DNA of 64,000 nucleotides from Loripinus fragilis (lineage: Eukaryota; Mollusca; Bivalvia; Lucinida; Lucinidae): positions 65,566,253 through 65,630,252 of the forward strand of contig OZ026525.1 of the NCBI GenBank assembly GCA_964019695.1, written 5' to 3'. Position numbers and translations under genes: made by a program. Position 1 is the first letter of the stretch, and each line of letters begins with the position of its first letter. The notes beneath the pieces are model-generated. The model did no database searches and was not told the DNA's origin. It was given only the letters and a program-made list of their open reading frames with translations. Positions 1-10,133 of this stretch are shown piece after piece.

Positions 1-170
1 TGTGAAGGTAACTGTAATGTATATGAATACTTTTTCAAAGTATTTGACCTCAGGTCTGGCTGTGGTGCAGTGCTATTGTCATCTATAATTCGGCAATCGG
101 CGCGAAAAGAGTTGACCACTAAAGCACAATACGTTGCACTAAATGCCAACGCTCATTGCATCTGTTGCAG

Positions 171-405
171 GCGCGGATCCAGAGAGATTTGTCAGGGGGG
201 CTCCAGTAATTTAGGATATGTTTTTGTTCTAGTCATCATATTCTATAGAGGAGAGAGAGGGCCGTATCAACATCATCTAAGCGGGCCACCATCTGCCCGC
301 CAGCGAAACGCCATTTCAATGGCGTTTCGTTGGTGGGCCGATGATGGCACCCAGTGGTTTTCTAGGGGAATCCGTACCCCCTGTCCTCCTCTGGATCCTC
401 GCACG
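171..405. mobile_element. N-family repeat, copy 1 (GGATCC-ended)
   Basis: The left end reads GCGCGGATCCAGAG and the right end CTCTGGATCCTCGC, so the termini are inverted copies. Other pieces of the family lie at 3096-3260, 5050-5170, 6299-6535, 6843-7083 and 26598-26800, several sharing a GGGCCATCNTTGG-like middle and a CCCCCTGTCC stretch near the right end. No coding capacity is visible, so a non-autonomous DNA transposon is most likely. Confidence 0.6.
304..329. repeat. Perfect 12-bp-stem hairpin inside N copy 1
   Basis: CGAAACGCCATT is followed after two bases by AATGGCGTTTCG. The equivalent palindrome in N copy 3 is ACGCCATTTAAATGGCGT near 6371-6390, so the hairpin is a conserved part of the family. 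Confidence 0.7.
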
Positions 406-484
406 TGTTGCAATGGAGGATTACGAATCGGATCATACTGTACAGCAAGATCAACATAACTTCTGCGTGTGTTTGCATTATTTG

Positions 485-1042
485 TATTCTTTGACTTTCG
501 CTTGCTGTAAAGGCGGCGCCTCATGAATGCGTAATTAGGACTGGTCAACCTTAGGCATAGGTAAAAGCTGAAAATAAGGCGTGGTGTTATTCAAAAGTAA
601 CTGTATCATCTTGCGCCATTATCTCAGTATAGACGCAAAACATATTATTTAGTCCTTAAAACGCCAGCAAAATAACTGCATCTGAAATTGTCTATCTAAC
701 ATAAGCATAGAGGCAAACATTGTGGACCTATATCAGACTGCTCCTACAGGAGCAGTCTGATCTGGGTCCGCACTGTTTGTCTTTGAGGCTTCGCATATTT
801 TAGTGGACGACAAAAACATACATTTTGTGATTATGCGCTTTAAGGGTTAATAAATTTGAGTTCAATGTGTATACGGTTGGGATTTTCATGAAATGCACGC
901 ACTTTTGTGCGGCTGAAGCAACTTACTAATATTTCACCAAATTATAAATAGAATCTGATTTCTCTTGTTTAGCAGATGAAATAGCCGAACAACGCCCAGA
1001 TATGAATATTAAAGTTACCGCCTTTACAAAAAGCGAAAAGTC
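485..1042 (+). mobile_element. A-family MITE, copy 1
   Basis: About 0.55 kb, starting TATTCTTTGACTTTCGCTTG and continuing CTGTAAAGGCGGC; the right end is the inverted counterpart (CCGCCTTTACA..AAGCGAAAAGTC) and then degenerates. Two more copies lie at 17608-18145 (+) and 47142-47699 (-). A perfect 14-bp-stem hairpin with a 2-base loop sits at 732-761. No ORF of note. Comparison with copy 2 suggests a TA target duplication, which would fit a Tc1/mariner-type mobiliser. Confidence 0.8.
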
Positions 1043-2037
1043 TACTAATTTGCACTGGAGAGAATGCATTGACGTTTGTTACCAGCAACATTTGGGATAC
1101 TGACTTACAGTAGGAGATCATGATGGGCCTGGCGTAGGTTTTTAAAAACAAAATTCACGTGCGTCGGTTCTTTGGGACTACATCAAAATTTTCCTGTCTG
1201 ATTTCATATGGTGATTTCAGCGACATCTCATGTCAAACTGCTTTGAAACAGAACCTTTAGAGGTTTCTAAATGAAATCTACGTATATGAAAGTGTTCAAA
1301 ATTAAAAATCATAATGTGTTTGTGTCTGCAGATTCGCTGTATCACCGTGTTTAAATCGGTGGATTTTTTGCGCCTGACAGTACCGTCAGAAAGACGAAAA
1401 ATGCACCATTTTACGAATAAACTGGAAATTTAGCACATATATCATGACATGCGCAAATGATTTTTCTATCTCTTCTCAAATTTATGCCAAAATCTGTGAT
1501 AGGGTCAAAAAAGTATGCCACAAAAGTTTGACCTACTTCCGGTTTAAAATGCGTTCTGTTTTCGATGAAAATGGCCGATGAACAGTTTTCGTCAACAGCA
1601 TAGCAACCAAATAATAACGTATATTTTCCTACCCTACTCGGTTCATCTCTCCATTTCTGTTGTACATCCCTCATAAAATGAATCCAAAATAATACTTTTG
1701 CTTTGAATGTTCTCTTTTCCATCACACAACACAATAAATACACTAGAAATGCTGTTTATTTACGCTATGTACACTGAACTACTCATCGATATGATGATGA
1801 CCCCGATGATGACGTAACAAAATCTTTAAAAACATGACGTCAGCGACCTATTGATAATGTCTACAGCTTCAGTGTCAATACATTTGCAAAAATCTCACTC
1901 AGACAGTCGGGGAAAATGTCATAAAATGTATTTTTACACTCTACTTTCAAATTGCATTCGGCGCGTGCTTCCTTGGAATCGTTAATTGGTTTGAATCAAA
2001 ATATAATATTGCTCCAATAGTACCACAGGAGCTACCA
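1043..2037. other. No recognised gene
   Basis: AT-rich DNA. A 110-codon open frame lies on the minus strand at 1411-1743, but it has no recognisable domain, no clear splice context and no similarity I can name. A stretch near 1505 (GGTCAAAAAAGTATGCCA) recurs near 15683, pointing to old repeat material. Confidence 0.5.
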
Positions 2038-2052
2038 CCCCCCCCCCCCCCC
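2038..2052. repeat. Poly-C run (15 C)
   Basis: Homopolymer C. Similar runs lie at 2209-2220 and 2554-2567, on either side of the TIR element at 2248-2535. Confidence 0.9.
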
Positions 2053-2247
2053 ACAGACATCCATTCCTTACACCAAGCAAGAAGGCTGTAGAATCTTGTT
2101 CAGTGGCCGTCGATCGGAGAATGGTCCAAGCCGGTTCACTGGCATATAGCCCGGGGTCAAACGTCTAAATGATCGCTATACCAGGCGCTTCACTCGGGAG
2201 TTTGCAAGCCCCCCCCCCCCATCGGGGATGTACTCTCATTTTTTCTT

Positions 2248-2535
2248 CATACGTAGGCTCGGGCTCAGCATCTACCGTTCACCCAAAAAAAATATCAGGA
2301 ATTTCAAGCACCCCCAAAAAATATTTGAAATTTTAGCAACCCCCAAAAATATCCCCTATTCTGTACCTCGACCTTAAGTAAAGACCCTGATCAATGCATA
2401 GAAATGACCCCTAAATATAGCCCAATTTTGGGAGGACCCAAAAAAATATCCAAAAATTATTCATTTTTCTGAAAACCCAAAAAATATTGAAATTTAAAAT
2501 TTTAGACCCAAAAAAATGACCCGAGCTTACGTATG
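2248..2535. mobile_element. Short TIR element rich in CCCAAAAA
   Basis: The left end CATACGTAGGCTCGGG and right end CCCGAGCTTACGTATG are 16-bp inverted repeats with one mismatch. The interior is simple, with recurrent ACCC(C)AAAAAATAT segments and no ORF. Non-autonomous MITE-like repeat of unknown superfamily. Confidence 0.6.
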
Positions 2536-3095
2536 TTTGAAAATATCAGAGTACCCCCCCCCCCCCCACCCCGCTTTATTAGGCCTATCTACCCAACTGA
2601 CCAAGGATATTTCCTTACCCAATCATGGTTTGAGATGCATCCTTTATTATACGTGCATGCACAACTGTCCGAGTGGGATATGACTGATATGCACGTGATA
2701 TACTTTGTGTATAACAGTGCATTGGTCAAACAAATTTTTTATTCCATATAGGAAGGGTAAGCATCCCATAGCACCAGGTCCCGGCCCGGCCCGCCCCATA
2801 CCTTACAAATACTTTAAAACACCAAGCATACAAATCCTCTACCATTGCTCGAGAGTGGAGGATAGGCCTACGCTGTGTATCTTGTCTATATACACAAGGT
2901 TTTGCTAAGGCCACGATCGAGCCGCCCCCTCCCCGCCCATTCTAACACATATCCGCATGTGTGCGGCCCGCCCCACACACGTGCAGACAGCTATTCATTT
3001 CTAGGATGGGGATTGTGTATATCCCTTAGCTTTTCTTAAATGGGTCAAATTCTGATTTTTTTTCAACGTTCTTTTCTTCAGTTTTTTTTTTCAAT
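2536..3095. other. No gene seen
   Basis: Contains a C run at 2554-2567 and GC-rich stretches (GGCCCGGCCCGCCCC near 2783; GCCGCCCCCTCCCCGCCC near 2920) in otherwise AT-rich DNA. Small ORFs here show no coding features. Confidence 0.5.
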
Positions 3096-3260
3096 TGATG
3101 AGAGGAGATAGGATTCAAAATTGAAATACAAACAAAAGCGGGCCATTATCCAGCCGCCGATGATGGCTAACATTGAATACCGGCTTGCTGGTAACTTTGT
3201 GATTGTTTTGGTTATCCAGACCAATATTGCAAGAAACCCTATAACTTTGTGATTCCTCAG
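3096..3260 (+). mobile_element. N-family repeat, diverged fragment
   Basis: GATGAGAGGAGATAGGATTC, then GCGGGCCATTATCCAGCCG and ACATTGAATACCGGCTTGC parallel the interior of the copies at 6299-6535 and 6843-7083. The GGATCC termini are not visible, so this is a decayed fragment. Confidence 0.45.
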
Positions 3261-3296
3261 ACTAGAAAATACTCAACCGTCACTACTTTCACCCAA

Positions 3297-3316
3297 CACA
3301 CACACACACACACACA
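3297..3316. repeat. (CA)n microsatellite
   Basis: Ten CA units without interruption. Confidence 0.9.
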
Positions 3317-3519
3317 GGATCAGTAAAGTGTTCTAAACAGATAAAGGCAAAACCACGTTAGATTATTCCTTCTCTTACAATCATGGCAATCTAAGGTGTG
3401 TTTTGGAATCATCGATGGGAGGTTTGCTACTTACTTATTTATTTTATGCTAAGAACCGCATGCGCAGCTGCCTAGTTAGGTATGGCGGCTAATTCCAGGC
3501 GGTTCAGCAAACTCCTCCG

Positions 3520-3592
3520 CCCCCCCCCCCCCCCCCCCCCCCCGTCGATGTTCTGTGTGTACGACTAGTTGAGCCCCCCCCCCCCGCCCCCC
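3520..3592. repeat. Poly-C tracts
   Basis: A run of 24 C at 3520-3543, then 12 C at 3574-3585 and 6 C after a single G. Such tracts are prone to assembly and length error. Confidence 0.9.
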
Positions 3593-4254
3593 ATCCCCAA
3601 CAGCCCGCACAATGTTGCAAGAAGCTAGCTTTCTTCGCTCGGCCAAGTAAAATCAGAGACAGAATCTTGAAATTCCATAGAATAAGTTTGAAAATTGAAA
3701 TGACCCGTTTTTTCTTCTGTTCTTGGAGTTGTAAAGTTATAGCCCTTTATTGACATTTTGTTCTAATGCTCTCATTTAAGCCTATGAACGTTTAAGAGCA
3801 AAAAGAGATTTATACATGGCTACCACCGCATTACCAAGTATATCGGCCTAATGTCTCTGTATTTGCCCAAGGGCCTAAATAGTCGCAAGGGCAATTAGGA
3901 AGGCGATGCGCATACTGATCTAGACCTTTATATCGACTACATGTATGTATGTATGTATACATGTACTCAGGCAGGGTTTCTCATAGGCTTGTCCTTATCA
4001 GCATTTTTCGTTATTTCTTAATCTGTTTTCGGTGTACGAAAATACTAGCCTATTACATGTTAAATCGAACGCCAGTATTGTTTTGAAAAAGGTATCCGAA
4101 ATTTCTAAATTCAATCATGTTCATCAAAAATCAAAACAATTGAATATAATTATGCCAAATACCATAGCACAAAAAAGTGTATCATTTAGAACATACCTAA
4201 TGCCATCTACGCAAAATGCAATAAAATAAAGTATGCCCTCTATAAATGCAAAAT
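3593..4254. other. No gene seen; (ATGT)n tract
   Basis: AT-rich. A short ATGT tetranucleotide run lies at 3941-3965. A 65-codon ORF at 4032-4229 has no recognisable features. Confidence 0.5.
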
Positions 4255-4387
4255 GTAATAGTTATTTCATTTTGACCACATCGCATGACATTGATGCTAA
4301 ATGAAATAAAAACTCCAGATTATCTCACTTTGCGTCGACATGACAACGCAAAATGAAATAAACAGATCAAAATGAAATAATTATAAC
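4255..4387. repeat. Short inverted-repeat element
   Basis: The left arm GTAATAGTTATTTCATTTTG is mirrored at the right end by CAAAATGAAATAATTATAAC. The spacer repeats AAATGAAATAA. The total of 133 bp would suit a very small MITE. Confidence 0.4.
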
Positions 4388-4410
4388 TTTTTTCAAAATG
4401 TGTTGTAACA

Positions 4411-5031
4411 ATGCACCCACACACCAAATTGGGGATTCCTATCTCAAGTAAACAAGAGATATGCTCCGGACACGATTATTCTAAAAACTAGGTCAGAGGA
4501 CAAGGTCATAGTGATCCGAAAATGGTACCTGACTCTCCGCCATCCCAAGATGCATCCACACACACAATTTGTGATTCCTACCTCAAAGAATATAGCAGAT
4601 ATGCTCCGGACACGATTATTCTAAAAACTAGTTCAATGCCACAGTGACCCGAAAATGGTATATGGCACTAAGCCATCCCAAGATGCATTCATACACCAAA
4701 TTTGGAATTCCTATCTCAAAGAATATAGGAGATATGCACCAGACTCGATGCCGATTCTAGAAACTAGATCAGAGGTCAAGGTCACAGTGACCCAAGGATG
4801 GTGCGCGACACTTTGTCATCCCAAGATGCATGCACACACCAAATTTGGGATTCCTACATCAAATAACATAAGAGATATGCTCCGGGCACGAATATTCTAA
4901 AAAGTAGGTCAGAGATCAAGGTCACGGCGACCCGAAAATGGTACGCGACACTCAGCCATCCAAAGGTGCATCCACACACCAAATTGGGGATTCCTATCTC
5001 AAGGAATAAAGGAGATATGCACCGGACACGA
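4411..5031 (+). repeat. About 140-bp tandem repeat, 4.5 units
   Basis: Units begin near 4411, 4550, 4683, 4826 and 4966 (ATGCATNCACACACCAAAT). Each carries ATTCCTATCTCAA, GAGATATGCTCCGGACACGA and then (in the full units) a GGTCACAGTGACCC-like segment. Spacing is 133-143 bp and units differ by many substitutions, so the array is old. Not coding; a 3-base-periodic ORF at 4655-4900 is incidental. Confidence 0.8.
4780..4792. promoter_or_regulatory. Oestrogen-response-element-like palindrome in tandem unit 3
   Basis: GGTCACAGTGACC matches the textbook inverted half-site arrangement GGTCAnnnTGACC, preceded by another AGGTCA. Units 1, 2 and 4 carry altered versions. The match is exact but function is unknown; it may just be the repeat's own sequence. 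Confidence 0.3.
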
Positions 5032-5049
5032 ATCAGGGGGACGGACCAT

Positions 5050-5170
5050 GTGCGGATCCAGAGGGGAGACAGGGGGCCCGGACCCCCCCCCCCCCCCCCA
5101 CGCCCTTAAATATCACAAAAATATAGGGTTTCTTAACAATACTGGTCCGGATCCCCTGAAAAAGCAATAT
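5050..5170 (-). mobile_element. N-family repeat, truncated copy
   Basis: GTGCGGATCCAGAGG followed by GAGACAGGGGGCCCGGACC and a C run at about 5084-5099, then ATCACAAAAATATAGGG, which is the reverse complement of the right part of copies 6299-6535 and 6843-7083. Only this end is preserved. Confidence 0.55.
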
Positions 5171-5615
5171 ATCATTATTATCATCATAATTTTATTGCTT
5201 CGATACACTAGTGGATTTCGACAGGACGAGTCCATGGTGTAGCACAAGATACCGGTATGGAAACGGTTGCATCTTACATGTTTCAGTTCAACGTCGATAG
5301 CAAGAAAAGTAGATATTTGGTTTGGAAATAACTCATAATCTGAGTAACCTTTCACGTGCTCGGAGCCGTCGTCGGCTTTTGAAAGTGGTATACGGCCATG
5401 GAACGTCGTAGTTTTTTTTTTCTGAGTAGGGCACGTGTCAGTGGGGGGGGGGGGGGGGGGGGGGGGTACGAATATCCCTCTCGACTTCTCCTTAGAAACA
5501 TTTCTGATTTAAGATGTCTGTAGAAGCGATTTTTTTTTTTTATTTTGAGACCGTTTTTTCTTGTGAAACCATTCGAATGTTTACTACAGCTTTTTTGAAC
5601 CCCCACCATTAATGC
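5171..5615. other. No gene seen; poly-G run
   Basis: A run of 24 G lies at 5443-5466 and T runs near 5412 and 5531. Short ORFs here run through these homopolymers and are not credible. Confidence 0.5.
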
Positions 5616-5917
5616 GGGTGCGTTTCTTTGGCTTCGCCGGGCATTAGCCGGTTGTAGTCTATAACCGGCGGGGCACTCGATTGATTTGGATCACGTGGCG
5701 GCTCACCACCAGCGTACGCCGATCTCGCCGAATTTCAACCAAGACGTGGAAGCGGCGAGGCCTGTTTCGCCTCTTAACGGTTCGTACCAAAAAGTAAGCA
5801 ATGTTGCGTCGTTTTTGCTCGATTGCAGCGGTTATTCACCCATCCCCGGCCATGCGATCGGCGTAAGCCGGAGGCGCAGGCGAGGCATACGCCGTTTCGG
5901 TGCCAAAGACACAGCCA
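5616..5917 (+). repeat. G-family repeat, copy 1
   Basis: About 300 bp beginning GGGTGCGTTTCTTTGGCT, with CACTCGATTGATTTGGATC and GGCCTGTTTCGCCTCTTAA; a second copy is inverted at 28617-28935. Both copies keep an open frame through PISPNFNQ..VE.ARPVSP. Richer in G+C than its surroundings. Unclassified repeat; a pseudogene fragment of an expressed sequence is possible. Confidence 0.6.
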
Positions 5918-6020
5918 ATATATTAATCTCGGCAGGTCTCAGCAGGCTTTGGCATCGAACAAAAGCATGATACTGATATATCTGTTGTTGATCTTTCGTT
6001 GTTGTTTTTTTTTCAAGTCA

Positions 6021-6140
6021 CAGGCCTCTAGATAAGACAGCGTAGTTTTTTTTTCAACCATAACATATGTTGTGGGTAGTCAAAGAAATGTCTTAATGAG
6101 ACGGTTCTTTAGGAGCACCCAAAACATATGTTTAACCATC
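6021..6140 (+). repeat. F-family repeat, copy 1 (partial)
   Basis: CAGGCCTCTAGATAAG.. then ACATATGTTGTGGGT, GAGACGGTTCTTT and AGCACCCAAAACATATG. The inner part folds back on itself. Fuller copies occur at 10134-10480 and 13486-13790; this copy lacks their second hairpin. Confidence 0.6.
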
Positions 6141-6147
6141 TACCAAA

Positions 6148-6290
6148 ACATCCCTTCCGGATTGTTGTCAGTTTGCAGGTTTGTGCACGAAGTTGTTCAA
6201 GCTTGCCCAGGAAAAATGTGGTTAGGTGAACTGGCCGTGCCGATATGACCATAGCTGTTCACTAGAACCAAACCAAACCAAACTTGCGTG
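6148..6290 (+). mobile_element. SINE 3' fragment
   Basis: GTTGTTCAAGCTTGCCCAGG, GTGGTTAGGTGAACTG and CCAAACCAAACCAAAC match the 3' half of the SINE at 14428-14750 in the same order. The tRNA-like head is missing (5' truncation). Confidence 0.65.
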
Positions 6291-6298
6291 ATTTTTAT

Positions 6299-6535
6299 AC
6301 TTGATGAGGGGGGGGGAGAAGATCCGCATAGCACTATATCAAAGTGGGCCATAATAGGCCTGCCAATATAACGCCATTTAAATGGCGTTTCGATGGCGTG
6401 CCGATGGTGGCCCAACAATGAATGCTGGCTTGGTAGCTGGAACCTGACCAGTATAGCTAAAAAAAACTACCTTTTTGTGATTTTCCAGGGGAGGGGTCCG
6501 AACCCCCTGTCCCCCTCTGGATACGCGCATGCTGT
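6299..6535 (+). mobile_element. N-family repeat, copy 3
   Basis: Shares GTGGGCCAT, the palindrome ACGCCATTTAAATGGCGT, GGTGGCCCAACAATGAATGC and the right end CCCCCTCTGGATACGCGCATG with the other copies. The right GGATCC is mutated to GGATAC. Confidence 0.6.
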
Positions 6536-6842
6536 ACACGCGTCAGTTATCAATTATAATCAAACTTTGCTCATAACATTAAAAAAAGTCAGGCTAGAGG
6601 AACTGAAAAATGCCCCCACCAAAAAGTGATCTTTTTTGGCCAAAAACGGCCGAACCGCCGCCGACGGTCGCGTAAACTAGTCCAGTATTTGAGCTGTCAT
6701 CGTGATTAATTGACGAGTAATAGTATGTTCCAAAAAAAATCTGTCGTAGGAACTTGGGTGAGAAAAGGGAAACATTGACCTTTGACCCCAAACTTTGTTT
6801 CAAATGCGATTTTTCGTTCAAGGGAGATAACACTACATGCAT
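6536..6842. other. No gene seen
   Basis: Spacer between two N-family copies. A 99-codon minus ORF (6594-6893) overlaps the edge of the next repeat and has no recognisable features. Confidence 0.5.
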
Positions 6843-7083
6843 GCGCGGATCATTTGATATTTTTTTTAGTTGATGAGGGGATAGACGATTCAAATACCGC
6901 TATAAATGGGCCATCATTGGCGCGCCATGCGTGCCGACGATGGCCCAACATTGAATGCTGGCTTAGTTGCTTATTGATTTTTCAGGGGATCTTGACCCGT
7001 ATTGCAAATAAACCCTATATTTTGTGATTTTTCAGGGGGCGGGTCCGGACCCACTGTCCCCCACCCCTCTGGATCCGCCCATG
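6843..7083 (+). mobile_element. N-family repeat, copy 4
   Basis: Left end GCGCGGATCATTTGA, interior GGGCCATCATTGGCGCG and GCCCAACATTGAATGCTGGC, right end CCCCTCTGGATCCGCCCATG. It lies about 300 bp from copy 3 in the same orientation. Confidence 0.6.
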
Positions 7084-7216
7084 ACATGGCAACGTGTTAT
7101 CAAGAGCTATTGTTTTTCGTTCTTCTATGGATGTGTAGACATGTAAATGTAAATAAAGTCAAATATTTTTTAAGTGTTTCCCTTTGGTTGCCAAAATTCT
7201 GCATAGAATTGAAATC

Positions 7217-7434
7217 TTAAAACTTTTTGAAGGGGACCATCCAAGGATCATTCCTGTGAAGTTTGGTAATTTCCCCCATATTGTTTAAAGCAAATTGTTG
7301 ACTGGCGGACAGGCATCTTGTCCTACCAATTTTAAGGATACGACCTTGGCTGGAGAAGATGACCAACGGAGCAAGATGGACACCAGAAGATCACAACAGC
7401 TCAACTTGAACCCATGGCTCAGGTGAGCTAAAAT
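7217..7434 (+). repeat. J-family terminal block, copy 1
   Basis: GGATCATTCCTGTGAAGTTTG, then AGATCACAACAGCTCA and GGCTCAGGTGAGCTAAAAT. A second version lies at 8672-8849. I recall similar blocks ending in GCTCAGGTGAGCTAA from bivalve genomes. Confidence 0.6.
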
Positions 7435-8085
7435 TGGATGTACTGACTGCAGAACCTTTTGTGCAAATTGGTAGAAGGCAACATGAGGAGCAATTCTGTG
7501 GAATTAATTATAAAGACATTTCTGATCTACAGCTCTGGCTGCCCCCTTTGTTCGGTGGAGTGGAACCATTTGAGAGGTTTTGGTAGGCCTCATGAGGAAC
7601 AATTATGTGATTTCGAATTTGGGCCTGTCAATTAAATTATATTTCTGATCTTGAGCTCTGGCGGCCCCTTTCTTCAACAGCACGGAACAGTTTATGCAAT
7701 TTTGTAGACAGCATCATGAGGAACAATTCTGTGATATTACTTTGAATTTTACCCAGTAGTTCAGGAGATGTCGTCTAAAGACATTTCTTATGTGGAACTC
7801 TGGCGGTCCCTTTGTTCAGTGGAGCTGAACCATTTGTGCATTATTAGTGGAGGGTATCATGAGGAACAATTCCATGAAGTTATTTTGAATTTGGACCAGT
7901 TGTTCAAGAGATGTCCTTTAAAAGAGTTCTTATCTAGAGCTCTGGTGGCCCTCATGTTCTGCAGAGTGAAACCATTTTTGCAATTTTTGTAGAGGGTATT
8001 ATGGGGAACATTCATATGAAATTATTGTTAACTTTGTCCAGTGGTTCACAAGGCGATGTCCTTTAAAGAATAACTTTACATGCCA
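7435..8085 (+). repeat. 143-bp tandem repeat, about five units
   Basis: The phrase AACCATTTGTGCAATTTT-like recurs at about 7452, 7563, 7685, 7828 and 7971, followed in each by CATGAGGAACAATT, an AATTTGGACCAGT-like segment and AGCTCTGGCGGCCCC. The later units are 143 bp apart; the earlier ones have deletions. The 74-codon ORF at 7768-7992 lies inside it and is not a gene. Confidence 0.75.
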
Positions 8086-8106
8086 CAGATGACGGACAAA
8101 TACTGA

Positions 8107-8341
8107 GGCTTAAATGAAATGTATGTGTGGTTCCTGTTGGCCTACCTACCCTAATTTTTTTAACCCTACCCTAAACATTAAAATGGTCTTTGGAGAAAAA
8201 ATACCTAAAATGGACACTTTTTCAGATTTTGTCACTATTTTCATTGTTAAATGTTATGTCGAAATTTAATAATTTCCCTACCTACCTACCCTAAATTTTG
8301 TTGGTATGCAACAGAAACCACACATATATTTCATTTAGGCC
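8107..8341. mobile_element. E-family MITE, copy 1
   Basis: 235 bp, ends GGCTTAAATGAAATGTATG and inverted CATATATTTCATTTAGGCC, flanked by TGA on both sides (8104-8106, 8342-8344). Almost identical to the copy at 9063-9297. GGC..GCC ends with a 3-bp target duplication suggest a PIF/Harbinger-type mobiliser (inference). Confidence 0.85.
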
Positions 8342-8671
8342 TGATCAAAATTGCTCACCTTCAGCCTTCAACACACACACACTTGAATGCAAAATGTCAT
8401 CAGGCATCGCTCTAGGCTTTGTGGTTTCAGGCAAGAAGAATTTAATGAGGTCTATATTTAAGCCCATGTAAACATTTGACCCATGGGCTGTGACATTTTT
8501 GGCCCCAGTGGCATAATTTGAACAAACTTGGTAGCGGTCCACTAGATGATGTTACATACCATATATAGCAAGGCTCTAGGGCATGTGGTTTCAGACAAGA
8601 AGTTTTTTTAAAGTTTTTATCTCAAATATCTATATCAAGTCTGTGCGACCTAGATACCGATATGCAACAGA
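8342..8671. other. Repeat-like spacer, no gene
   Basis: Lies between E copy 1 and the second J block. Phrases such as GCATCGCTCTAGGCTTTGTGGTTTCAGGCA-type sequence recur about 170 bp later (AGCAAGGCTCTAGGGCATGTGG), so this too is a degenerate tandem repeat. Confidence 0.4.
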
Positions 8672-8849
8672 CCATAACCATTTGAACAATTATTAAAGAG
8701 GGCCATAGAAGAATCATTCCTGCCAAGTTTGGTCAAAATCCAGCCAGCACTTTAGGAGACGAGATGTCCTTTGAAGTTATTGTTGACGACACACAAGAGA
8801 CATCCAACGATCACAATAGCTCACCAATGGCTCAGGTGAGCTAAAAATG
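8672..8849 (+). repeat. J-family terminal block, copy 2
   Basis: AATCATTCCTGCCAAGTTTG, AACGATCACAATAGCTCAC and ATGGCTCAGGTGAGCTAAAA correspond to the block at 7217-7434, with a diverged middle. Confidence 0.6.
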
Positions 8850-9062
8850 TATTTTAATATATTATCAGAAGAAGGGCTAAAAAGTGTTCGGGTTTTTTTT
8901 GTAATTCCACATTTTTTTTCTAAAATCCAATTGTGACCATAAACATTTGTGAACAAACAGCCCAGTGGTTCCTGAGATATGTATGTTGCAGTCGAAAAAA
9001 GTGTGACCTTAGGTAAAAGGTTAGCTTGACCTTTGGTAATTATGTATGATCAATGCCCATTA

Positions 9063-9297
9063 GGCTTAAATGAAATGTATGTGTGGTTCCTGTTGGCCTA
9101 CCTACCCTAATTTTTTTAACCCTACCCTAAACATTAAAATGGTCTTTGGAGAAAAAATACCTAAAATGGACACTTTTTCAGATTTTGTCACTATTTTCTT
9201 TGTTAAATGTTATAACAAAATTTAATAATTTCCCTACCTACCTACCCTAAATTTTGTTGGTATGCAACAGGAACCACACATATATTTCATTTAGGCC
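9063..9297. mobile_element. E-family MITE, copy 2
   Basis: Same 235-bp length and ends as copy 1, with only a handful of differences (mainly around GTTATAACAAAA versus GTTATGTCGAAA). Flanked by TTA on both sides (9060-9062, 9298-9300), a different duplication from copy 1, so the two inserted independently. Confidence 0.85.
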
Positions 9298-9730
9298 TTA
9301 AGTTAAAATATATAGCAAGAATTTATGTACAATGATTTTGGTCTCAACGGTTATGGAAATCTGAACATTTAAAGCTTTTCCAATATAAATGCAATTAAAA
9401 TCAAATTTGACCTTGCTTTGAAGTAGGTCAAGGGCAACCTAGAATGATCATTTGTGCACTCTTGACCCAAATCCCCTATGCTACATACCAAGTCACAATG
9501 GTTCCAGAGATGAAGATTTTTTATAAGGGTTTCACCTTACATGGACATGGCGGCAATGATGGTCATATGGCCAGGAAAATTTGTGCAGACTTTCATTCCC
9601 CCACGCTATGTCTCATATGAAATTTGAGTTGAATTGGCCTAGTGGTATCAGAGAAGATGTTCAAAATGTTGACAGTTGATGGAGGGACGAACGGCGGAGG
9701 CATTGGTATACTAATAGCTTACATATGAGC
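9298..9730 (+). repeat. Repeat remnant with GGAGGGACGAACGG tail
   Basis: Contains GACCTTGCTTTGAAGTAGGTCAAGGGC and near 9681 GGAGGGACGAACGGCGGAG followed by ATAGCTTACATATGAGCTAAA. Tails of this kind are common in bivalve repeats in my memory. No ORF. Confidence 0.4.
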
Positions 9731-10133
9731 TAAATATCTAAAACCAAGAATATTAGAAAATGAAATGATCTGCTTGCAGTTTATTTTAAAGATAATTTTT
9801 AAAATGCCATTAACTATCAACCTATTTGAATTCTCTATTCGCTTCCCAGCTTCTTTCACCATTTCCCTGACTGTAAAAAAGAAATTTCCTGACTCTTTTT
9901 TCTGACCTTGAGAAAAATTAATTCTCCAGACTTTTTCTCTGACCGAATAAATGTCAATTATCATATTATGACGTCGCATCTGGGAGTGAAATAACGCCAT
10001 CCATTAAAATTGATAAATCACTAGTGGTTTACAGATTTTCGGGAAACATTAACGTTGAATACATCATTAAATGACAAAATAATCACTTTTTTACATAAGA
10101 AATGATATTTCAAAGTAATCAGTCATATGATAA
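9731..10133. other. No gene seen
   Basis: AT-rich. A short triplication of TTTCC(C)TGACT / TTTTTCTGACC lies at about 9860-9945, which generates a 93-codon minus ORF without recognisable features. Confidence 0.5.

Noticed and set aside
4655..4900. Small ORF in the 140-bp array
   Set aside because: Open frame arises from the tandem repeat; stops appear in neighbouring units.
4411..5031. CRISPR array
   Set aside because: Repeat units are long, diverged and not separated by unique spacers of constant length; the DNA is animal-like.
7768..7992. ORF starting MSSKDISYVELWRSLCSVE
   Set aside because: Entirely inside the 143-bp tandem repeat, whose other units are not open in this frame.
8107..9297. 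Telomere-like CCCTAA motifs in the E MITEs
   Set aside because: Only two or three imperfect units (CTACCCTAA, AACCCTACCCTAA); not a telomeric array.
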